Shown here: positions 31,033-37,061 of the stretch, one piece after another | How the letters are laid out: every line of letters starts with the position of its first letter | How positions within the stretch are numbered: position 1 is the stretch's first letter | NCBI RefSeq assembly: GCF_000472385.1 | Contig: NZ_AWZU01000060.1 | Coordinates: 1 to 37,061, forward strand | Direction of reading: 5' to 3' | DNA: 37,061 nucleotides | Source of the DNA: Bradyrhizobium sp. ARR65 | Lineage (GTDB): Bacteria > Pseudomonadota > Alphaproteobacteria > Rhizobiales > Xanthobacteraceae | Position numbers and translations under genes: made by a program | The notes under the pieces: generated by a model | The model's input: only the letters and a program-made list of their open reading frames with translations | Told to the model about the DNA's origin: nothing | Databases searched by the model: none

Positions 31033-31452
31033 CTAGGATTCGTCCGAGCGCACGGCTGAAATGATGACGAAGGCCTGGGCCAAGGGCCAGTCATCGGTGA
31101 TGGAGACGTCGATTCGCGCCTCAAAGCCCTCCGGCGTCATGGCCTGCAGGCGCGCCAGTGCCCCGCCGGTCAATCGCATGGTCGGACGCCCGCCCGGCAG
31201 GTTGATGACACCCATGTCGCGCCACCAGACGCCCCGCCTGATTCCCGTTCCCAATGCCTTGGAGCAGGCCTCCTTGGCGGCGAATCGCTTAGCATAGGTT
31301 GCAACCACCATCTTCTCGCTTTTAGCGCGTCGGGCCGCCTTGGCGCGCTCCTCTTCCGTGAAGATCCGGTCCAGGAAGCGGTCGCCATGCCGCTCGATCA
31401 CTTTGGCGACGCGGCGGATATCGATCAGGTCGGAGCCGATACCGATGATCAT
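31033..31452 (-). CDS. acpS: Holo-[acyl-carrier-protein] synthase
   Basis: AcpS (139 residues, EC 2.7.8.7) transfers 4'-phosphopantetheine from CoA to acyl carrier protein. The Mg-binding residues are Asp8 in GIGSDLIDI and Glu61 in KRFAAKEACSKALGTG, the family signature. ATG 31452 overlaps the pdxJ TGA as ATGA, so the two are translationally coupled. The final residues after VIISAV are slightly longer than in E. coli. Confidence 0.97.
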   Translation of the reverse strand: MIIGIGSDLIDIRRVAKVIERHGDRFLDRIFTEEERAKAARRAKSEKMVVATYAKRFAAKEACSKALGTGIRRGVWWRDMGVINLPGGRPTMRLTGGALARLQAMTPEGFEARIDVSITDDWPLAQAFVIISAVRSDES

Positions 31453-32201
31453 ATCCTGCTCCGGCCCCGGTCCATGGCCGCGCGCATGGTCCGCACGGTC
31501 GCGGCCAGTCCGACGAAAAGCGCCTCGCCGATCATGAAGTAGCCGATATTGAGCTCGGCGATTTCAGGGAGCGCCGAGATTTTCTCGGCGGTCTCATAAT
31601 CCAGTCCATGGCCGGCATGGACCTCAAGGCCGGCCGAGCGGGCGAGCGCTGCGCCGGCGACGATGCGCTGCCATTCCGCCTCGGCCTTGTCGCTGTGCCC
31701 ATCGACCACGGCGTCGCACCAGGCGCCCGTGTGGAGCTCGATCACGGGCGCGCGCAGCTTCGCCGCCGTCTCGATCTGCCGTGGATCCGCGGCGATGAAC
31801 AGCGACACCCGGATGCCGGCATCGTTCAGGCGTGCGATGAAGGGCGCAAGCACGTTATGCTGGCCGACGACATCGAGGCCGCCTTCGGTCGTGAGTTCCT
31901 GCCGTCGTTCCGGAACCAGGCAGACGGCATGCGGCTTGGTCGCAAGCGAGATCCGCATCATGTCGTCGGTCGCCGCCATCTCGAAATTCAGCGGCTTTGA
32001 GATCTCGGCCTTCAGCCGCGCCATGTCGGAATCGCGGATATGGCGGCGATCCTCGCGCAAATGCGCGGTGATGCCGTCGGCGCCTGCTTCGATCGCCAGC
32101 AGCGCCGCCCGCACCGGATCAGGCCGCTCGCCGCCGCGCGCATTCCGCAAGGTCGCGACGTGATCGACATTGACGCCTAGGCGCAGCGGGGGAGCAGGCA
32201 T
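31449..32201 (-). CDS. pdxJ: Pyridoxine 5'-phosphate synthase
   Basis: PdxJ (250 residues, EC 2.6.99.2) makes pyridoxine 5'-phosphate from 1-deoxyxylulose 5-phosphate and 3-amino-2-oxopropyl phosphate in vitamin B6 synthesis. The TIM-barrel markers are LGVNVDHVATLRNARGG at the N-terminus, ITAHLREDRRHI, ELHTGAW and EVHAGHGLDYETA, with the closing LNIGYFMIGEALFVGL. It starts 27 nt after rsh and its stop overlaps acpS. Confidence 0.98.
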   Translation of the reverse strand: MPAPPLRLGVNVDHVATLRNARGGERPDPVRAALLAIEAGADGITAHLREDRRHIRDSDMARLKAEISKPLNFEMAATDDMMRISLATKPHAVCLVPERRQELTTEGGLDVVGQHNVLAPFIARLNDAGIRVSLFIAADPRQIETAAKLRAPVIELHTGAWCDAVVDGHSDKAEAEWQRIVAGAALARSAGLEVHAGHGLDYETAEKISALPEIAELNIGYFMIGEALFVGLAATVRTMRAAMDRGRSRI

Positions 32202-32228
32202 GACCGGACTCGCTAAAATGAGAGCAAT

Positions 32229-34502
32229 TTAACCATTCACGCGCTCGACCCGTGCGACCACGGCCTTGGCGCGCAACTGCGCGATGATAGCGCTGAGGTG
32301 CTTGAGGTCATAGACCTCGAGATCGATGGTCAGTTCGGTGAAATCGGGCGAACGGCGATACATGCTGATGTTGTCGATATTGCCGTCGTGTTCGGCAATC
32401 ACGGTTGCGACCTGGGCAAGGCTGCCAGGCTCGTTGACGTTCTCGACCAGGATGCGTGCCGGAAAGCGCTGCGGCGTCGTTTCATCGACGTCCCAGCGCA
32501 CGTCCAGCCAGCGCTCCGGTTCTTCCTCGAAATCCTTCAAAGCCGGCGACTGGATCGGATAAATCGTGATTCCCTCGCCCGGGGTCACGATGCCGACGAT
32601 ACGATCGCCCGGCACCGCGCCGCCGTTCGGCGCGAACTTCACAGGCAGATCGGAATTGATGCCGCGGATCGGGATCGCGTTGGGACTGCGGGCGGGCTCA
32701 GGCGGCGACTTGGCCGCAGGGCTCTTCTTCGCGCCGTAGCGCGCAACCCTCTCCTCCTTGTAGTCCGGATACATGGCCCGCGCGACGTTGGAGGCCTTCA
32801 TCTCGCCGCGGCCGACAGCGGCCATCACATCCTCGATCGAATTGCGAGCGAGCCTCGGCAATGCCCCCTTCAGCTTGTCGTCGGCGTATTCCAGCTTGGC
32901 GCGCTCGAACAGGCGCTCGACGATACGGCGGCCGAGCCCGGCGTACTGATCGCGCACCGCGGCGCGGGTGGCGCGCCGGATGGCCGCACGTGCCTTGCCG
33001 GTCACGGCAAGCGACTCCCAGGCCGACGGCGGCGCCGATTGCGCTTCCGACGTCAGCACCTCCACTTCGTCGCCGTTCTGCAGTTCGGAGGACAGAGCCG
33101 AGAACTTGCCATTAATCTTGCAGCCCACCGCGCTGTTGCCGACGTCGGTGTGCACCGCATAGGCGAAGTCGATCACATTGGCATGCCGCGGCAACGCAAT
33201 CAGCTTGCCCTTCGGCGTGAAGCAGAACACCTGGTCATGGAAAAGCTCCAGCTTGGTGTGCTCCAGGAACTCTTCCGGGTTGGCGCCTTCGGAGAGGATC
33301 GCAATGGTACTGCGCAGCCAGGCAAAGGCATTGGATTCGCGCTTCAACAGCTCGGTCGGCGAGCCAACACCTTCCTTATAGAATACGTGCGCGGCGATGC
33401 CGAACTCCGCTACGCGGTGCATTTCCTCGGTCCGGATCTGCAATTCGACGCGCTGGTTGCCGGGGCCGATCACCGTGGTGTGGATCGAACGGTAATCGTT
33501 CTGCTTCGGTGTCGAGATGTAATCCTTGAAGCGACCCGGTACCACCGGCCAGGTGGTGTGCACGATACCGAGCGCGCGGTAGCAGGATTCGATGTCGCCG
33601 ACGATGACGCGGAAAGCGAAGATGTCGGACAATTGCTCGAAGCCAACCGACTTGCGCTCCATCTTGGTCCAGATCGAAAACGGCTTCTTGCGCCGGCCAT
33701 AGACCTGCGCGGTGAGTCCGTTCTTGCGCAAATTGGTGGTGAGCTGGGTTTCGATCTCGCCGATCAGGTTGCGGTTGCGCTCCGCCAGGGAGTCGAGCCG
33801 TTGCTTGACCACCGCATGGGCTTCCGGATCGAGCGTGCGGAACGAGAGGTCTTCCAGCTCCTCCCGCATCTCCTGCATGCCCATGCGGCCCGCGAGCGGC
33901 GCGTAGATGTCGAGCGTCTCCTCGGCGATGCGCTGGCGCGATTCCGGCCGCACGAATTCCAGCGTGCGCATGTTGTGCAGGCGATCGGCGAGCTTGATCA
34001 GGAGCACGCGCACGTCGTCGGAGATCGCGAGCAAGAGCTTGCGCAGATTTTCCGCCTGCTTGGCCTCGCGCGACACGAGTTCCAGCCGCTTCAGCTTGGT
34101 CAGCCCCTCGACCAGCGCGCCTATCTCCGGGCCGAAGATCTGGTCGATCTCCGCCCGCGTCGCCTCGGTATCCTCGATGGTGTCGTGCAGCAGCGCCGCC
34201 ACGATCGTGGCGTCGTCGAGCTTGAGGTCGGTGAGAATCGCCGCGACTTCCAGCGGGTGAGAGAAATAGGGGTCGCCCGAAGCGCGGGTTTGCGACCCAT
34301 GCGCCTTCATGGCGTAGACATAGGCACGGTTGAGCAGGTCCTCATTCGTATCGGGGTTGTAGGAGCGGACGCGCTCGACTAGGTCATATTGCCGCATCAT
34401 GCGGACGCGTGACTTTGGCGGCTTCGCCGGCGCAGAAGGGGCCATCGCGACCTGCTCGGTCGCCGCCTGCATCTGGGGTGGGCCTTGGCGCCAATACGCC
34501 AT
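32229..34502 (-). CDS. rsh: Bifunctional (p)ppGpp synthetase/hydrolase Rsh
   Basis: Rsh (757 residues) makes and breaks the alarmone (p)ppGpp, controlling the stringent response. The N-terminal HD hydrolase has His82 (FSHPLEVA) and His106-Asp107 (LLHDTIED), with LADRLHNMRT. The synthetase domain carries RFKD (324-327), the RxKD form found in bifunctional enzymes, and DYRSIHTTV. A TGS domain (about 410-475) and a C-terminal ACT domain (about 685-757) follow, suiting ribosome and starvation sensing. ATG 34502 has GAGAGG nine nt upstream; a frame open to 34574 is not needed. It lies downstream of rpoZ with a hairpin between. Confidence 0.97.
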   Translation of the reverse strand: MAYWRQGPPQMQAATEQVAMAPSAPAKPPKSRVRMMRQYDLVERVRSYNPDTNEDLLNRAYVYAMKAHGSQTRASGDPYFSHPLEVAAILTDLKLDDATIVAALLHDTIEDTEATRAEIDQIFGPEIGALVEGLTKLKRLELVSREAKQAENLRKLLLAISDDVRVLLIKLADRLHNMRTLEFVRPESRQRIAEETLDIYAPLAGRMGMQEMREELEDLSFRTLDPEAHAVVKQRLDSLAERNRNLIGEIETQLTTNLRKNGLTAQVYGRRKKPFSIWTKMERKSVGFEQLSDIFAFRVIVGDIESCYRALGIVHTTWPVVPGRFKDYISTPKQNDYRSIHTTVIGPGNQRVELQIRTEEMHRVAEFGIAAHVFYKEGVGSPTELLKRESNAFAWLRSTIAILSEGANPEEFLEHTKLELFHDQVFCFTPKGKLIALPRHANVIDFAYAVHTDVGNSAVGCKINGKFSALSSELQNGDEVEVLTSEAQSAPPSAWESLAVTGKARAAIRRATRAAVRDQYAGLGRRIVERLFERAKLEYADDKLKGALPRLARNSIEDVMAAVGRGEMKASNVARAMYPDYKEERVARYGAKKSPAAKSPPEPARSPNAIPIRGINSDLPVKFAPNGGAVPGDRIVGIVTPGEGITIYPIQSPALKDFEEEPERWLDVRWDVDETTPQRFPARILVENVNEPGSLAQVATVIAEHDGNIDNISMYRRSPDFTELTIDLEVYDLKHLSAIIAQLRAKAVVARVERVNG

Positions 34503-34670
34503 CGAAAACCGCCTCTCACGCTTTCGCGGCCGCAATATGCGGCGCTGCTCGACTGCGACCCAGTGTAACGCCAATCAGGCAGTCCGCCGATTAAATCGGG
34601 GGCAGCCTAAGCGGACGTTTGTGGGCCGCGGGAGAACCTAAGGTAACCACGAAAACGCCAACAAAAGCAA

Positions 34671-34694
34671 AGGCCCGGATAAGAATCCGGGCCT
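34671..34694 (-). terminator. Hairpin terminator between rpoZ and rsh
   Basis: AGGCCCGGAT (34671-34680) pairs exactly with ATCCGGGCCT (34685-34694) around a 4-nt loop. On the minus strand it is followed by TTGCTTTTGTTGG. It would end most rpoZ transcripts, so rsh probably also has its own promoter in the 34503-34670 interval. Confidence 0.75.
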
Positions 34695-34744
34695 GTTAGA
34701 TGTGGCGGCTGGAAAGGTCGGAAGCAAGCCTTGGCTTGATCGGC

Positions 34745-35137
34745 TTACTCGTCCTCTTCAGGCTGCTCCTCGGGCGGAGCCAAGCCCTCAAGCCCCTTCA
34801 AGAGCTCCTCTTCGGTCATGCGCTCGACCGCCACTTCGGTGTCGTCGGCATCGACGCTGGCGCCGGCCGAACCGATCAAGGGCACGGTATCGGGCTCGGG
34901 CTCGTCCACCTCGACGAACTTCTGCAGCGAGTGCACGAGCTCTTCCCGCAGGTCCTCCGGCGAGATGGTCGAATCAGCGATCTCCCGCAGCGAAACGACA
35001 GGGTTCTTGTCGTTGTCGCGATCAACCGTGAGTTGTGAACCGGAGGAAATCATACGGGCGCGATGTGCGGCCAGCAGGACGAGGTCGAACCGGTTGTCCA
35101 CCTTGTCAATGCAGTCTTCTACGGTGACGCGCGCCAT
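34745..35137 (-). CDS. rpoZ: RNA polymerase omega subunit
   Basis: Omega (130 residues) aids assembly of RNA polymerase and is part of a ppGpp-binding site in E. coli. The N-terminal core reads MARVTVEDCIDKVDNRFDLVLLAAHRARM, matching the family. The C-terminal part is long and very acidic, ending in PEEQPEEDE, as in alphaproteobacteria. GGAGCGACAGG stands before ATG 35137. The location beside rsh is classic (rpoZ-spoT). Confidence 0.98.
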   Translation of the reverse strand: MARVTVEDCIDKVDNRFDLVLLAAHRARMISSGSQLTVDRDNDKNPVVSLREIADSTISPEDLREELVHSLQKFVEVDEPEPDTVPLIGSAGASVDADDTEVAVERMTEEELLKGLEGLAPPEEQPEEDE

Positions 35138-35466
35138 GGCCTGTCGCTCCGTTGGTTGGGGTCATAGATGTCGATTTGCTCGCTAGTTATAGAGCCGGGC
35201 GGCCTTTCGCAAGACTAATTTGTGATTTGGCCTCACCTGAACGCTCTGATAACCGATATGAGGGTGCGGGATCGAAAGCGGCACGTGGCGGTTTTGGACA
35301 AGAAAACGCTTTATTGCTTCGTCACAGTTATACCTTTATTGCCCCGCCCCTACCCGATTTGCGGTAATGTCCGAAAGACGATCCGGCCGGCGTCGGCAGT
35401 GCTTGAAATGCGCGGTCCCTGCCGCCGCGCCAAGAACGGATACCAAACAACGCGAGTAAGCAACGA
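35138..35466. other. Divergent promoter region of rpoZ and the NYN gene
   Basis: About 330 nt without a gene between two outward-facing starts. It is less GC-rich around 35310-35345 (CTTTATTGCTTCG..., TTATACCTTTATTGCC), which could hold promoter elements, but none can be assigned with confidence. Confidence 0.4.
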
Positions 35467-36096
35467 ATGTCCTCTTCCTCAAACAAGATCGCGCTCTTTA
35501 TCGACGGCGCCAATCTTTACGCGACGGCCAAGACGCTCGGTTTCGATATCGACTACAAGCGCCTCCTCAAGGAATTCCAAAGCCGCGGCAATCTCGTCCG
35601 CGCGTTCTACTACACGGCGATCATCGAAGATCAGGAGTATTCCTCGATCCGCCCCCTGATCGACTGGCTGGACTACAACGGTTACACGGTCGTGACCAAG
35701 GCGACCAAGGAGTTCATCGACGCCAGTGGCCGTCGCAAGGTCAAAGGCAACATGGACATCGAGCTCGCCGTCGACGCGATGGAACTTGCCGAGCACATCG
35801 ATCAGATGGTGCTGTTCTCCGGCGATGGTGACTTTCGCTCCCTGGTCGAGGCCGTGCAGCGCCGCGGCGTGCGCGTGACGGTGATCTCGACCATATCGAG
35901 CCAGCCGCCGATGATCGCCGATGAGCTGCGCCGCCAGGCCGACGTCTTCACCGATCTCGTGGAGTTGCAATCGAAACTCGGCCGCGACCCGTCCGAACGC
36001 CCCGCGCCGCGCGAGCCGCGTCATCATGCGCCGCAATTCCTGCAGCGCGCGACGACGATGGCGCCACGGGGCGGCGATGACGATTTCGACGATTGA
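35467..36096 (+). CDS. NYN-domain (LabA/DUF88-type) putative ribonuclease
   Basis: A 209-residue NYN protein of the PIN-like nuclease fold. Acidic active-site residues are visible in ALFIDGANLYAT (Asp13, Asn16), KGNMDIELAVDAM and LFSGDGDFRSLV, the LabA/DUF88 pattern. It probably cuts RNA, though this has not been shown for this subgroup. The C-terminal ~45 residues are a basic, proline/histidine-rich tail ending in an acidic DDDFDD. Its last 20 nt overlap the uracil-DNA glycosylase gene. It is divergent from rpoZ. Confidence 0.93.
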   Translation: MSSSSNKIALFIDGANLYATAKTLGFDIDYKRLLKEFQSRGNLVRAFYYTAIIEDQEYSSIRPLIDWLDYNGYTVVTKATKEFIDASGRRKVKGNMDIELAVDAMELAEHIDQMVLFSGDGDFRSLVEAVQRRGVRVTVISTISSQPPMIADELRRQADVFTDLVELQSKLGRDPSERPAPREPRHHAPQFLQRATTMAPRGGDDDFDD

Positions 36097-36763
36097 GAAG
36101 CATGCGGCGGAGGCACCGACATCCTCTGCGCCGCTCGGCATCGAACCCGACCGCAACTGTCCGCTCTGCCCGAGACTAGCCGCATTCCGCGCCGAGGCGC
36201 GGGCGAAGCAGCCCGGCTGGTTCAATGCGCCGGTGCCCTCGTTCGGTGATCCCGCGGCCCGCCTGTTGGTGGTCGGACTTGCACCGGGGTTGCAGGGCGC
36301 CAATCGCACCGGCCGCCCCTTCACCGGCGACTTTGCGGGCAACCTGCTCTATGCGACGCTGCTCGAGTACGGCTTTGCGCGCGGCCGCTACGAGGCGCGG
36401 CCCGACGACGGGCTCGCGTTGGTCGATTGCCTCATCAGCAACGCGGTGCGCTGCGTGCCGCCGCAGAACAAGCCGCTGCCGGCGGAAATCAACACCTGCC
36501 GGTCCTTTCTCGCCGCCACCATCGATCATCTGCCGCGGCTGCGCGCGATCATCGCGCTCGGCCGCATCGCGCATGATTCTGTGGTGAAAGCACTGAAGCT
36601 GCGCAGTTCAGCGGCGCCATTCGGGCATGGCGCGATCCATCAGGCCGGGCGGCTGAAACTTTACGACAGCTATCATTGCTCCCGCTACAACACCAACACA
36701 GGCGTGTTGACGGCGGAGATGTTTCGCAGCGTGTTTGCGAAGGTGAAGGCGGATATGGATTAG
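36077..36763 (+). CDS. Family 5 uracil-DNA glycosylase (UdgB-like, Fe-S)
   Basis: A 228-residue uracil-DNA glycosylase, which removes deaminated bases from DNA. Motif A reads VVGLAPGLQGANRTGRPFTGD (66-85), the GLAPG...GANRTGR form of family 5, which lacks the usual catalytic polar residue at that position. Four cysteines fit the [4Fe-4S] cluster of families 4 and 5: Cys28 and Cys31 (CPLC), Cys126 and Cys141. The C-terminal DSYHCSRYNTNTG includes the conserved His. ATG 36077 lies within the end of the NYN gene, a 20-nt overlap that implies coupled translation. Confidence 0.93.
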   Translation: MTISTIEKHAAEAPTSSAPLGIEPDRNCPLCPRLAAFRAEARAKQPGWFNAPVPSFGDPAARLLVVGLAPGLQGANRTGRPFTGDFAGNLLYATLLEYGFARGRYEARPDDGLALVDCLISNAVRCVPPQNKPLPAEINTCRSFLAATIDHLPRLRAIIALGRIAHDSVVKALKLRSSAAPFGHGAIHQAGRLKLYDSYHCSRYNTNTGVLTAEMFRSVFAKVKADMD

Positions 36764-37061
36764 TCGACAGTGAAGTACCTCCCAAGCCGTTGAGCGGGAG
36801 TCGATTTTGGGAGCGGAGCGAGGTTTGAGATTGCAAGCTTTTTGGGTTTGAAGGCCCGAAATCTTGCAATTTCATTTTTGCGATTGAACGAAGCCGCTGT
36901 GCGGCATTGAATTTGGCGCAGCAGTGGGAGTACCAACAAGCTTGCTGCCGTGGGCAGGTAATGCTTCGAACCAATAGGCTGGTGTACGGTCGGACCAACA
37001 ATGATAGCGACCAACAACATCTCGACAGATCCAAGGGACCATACCGGGGCAGTTTTCTGCA
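36764..37061. other. Unassigned right-edge region
   Basis: About 300 nt, visibly less GC-rich than the rest. Inverted repeat ATTGCAAG (36830-36837)/CTTGCAAT (36863-36870) is present. Minus-strand frames are open to the edge (one reads MLLVAIIVGPTVHQPIGS) but none is recognisable and none has a clear ribosome-binding site. A truncated gene or a decayed insertion could lie here. Confidence 0.35.

Noticed and set aside
32298..34382. 694-codon plus-strand open frame
   Set aside because: Antisense to rsh; same mirror effect, no family features.
1..37061. CRISPR arrays, tRNA or rRNA genes, intact insertion sequences, prophage genes
   Set aside because: No regularly spaced repeats, no tRNA cloverleaf or rRNA sequence, no transposase or integrase frame could be recognised in the window.

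Overview
The window looks like a chromosomal segment of a Bradyrhizobium-type alphaproteobacterium (Nitrobacteraceae, Hyphomicrobiales). The supporting signs are high GC, a HemB with the aspartate-rich Mg-type metal site first described in Bradyrhizobium, an LdtR-type MarR regulator next to a DUF6163-like membrane protein, one bifunctional Rsh in an rpoZ-rsh-pdxJ-acpS-lepB-rnc-era-recO order, and dispersed palindromes of the GAGCATGATC...GATCATGCTC kind common in that genus. No phage, plasmid, CRISPR, rRNA or tRNA gene was seen.

Left part (1-5.8 kb): a relic of a dispersed repeat at the edge, two tiny tandem hypothetical genes, ldtR, a gene-poor stretch with a decayed fragment, a DUF6163-like membrane protein, hemB with its terminator, an RDD membrane protein and the N-degron aminoacyltransferase bpt. 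Accessory part (5.8-19.4 kb): Nramp transporter mntH with a Mur-box-like inverted repeat, two MFS exporters, a divergent AraC/LysE pair, a class III adenylate cyclase, a divergent SASA-type esterase and O-antigen-ligase-like pair, a rhodanese-ChrB fusion, several small hypothetical genes, and a CDF metal exporter. Compound palindromic repeats flank some of these.

Right part (19.5-37 kb): parC, a Nudix hydrolase, a probable broken small membrane-protein gene with its own terminator, and a compact four-gene operon on the minus strand: ECF S component, double-ATPase, ECF T component and a PRPP-dependent phosphoribosyltransferase. It then runs through recO, a small membrane protein, era, rnc, lepB, acpS, pdxJ, rsh and rpoZ (all minus strand), and ends with a plus-strand NYN-domain protein overlapping a family 5 uracil-DNA glycosylase.

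The most interesting candidate system is the ECF transporter-phosphoribosyltransferase operon (23180-26633). Its gene spacing (20 nt gap, 14 nt overlap, 1 nt gap) suggests one translationally coupled unit that imports a base-like molecule and traps it by phosphoribosylation. Its fused ATPase has one consensus-like and one degenerate ATP site. The substrate cannot be read from the sequence.
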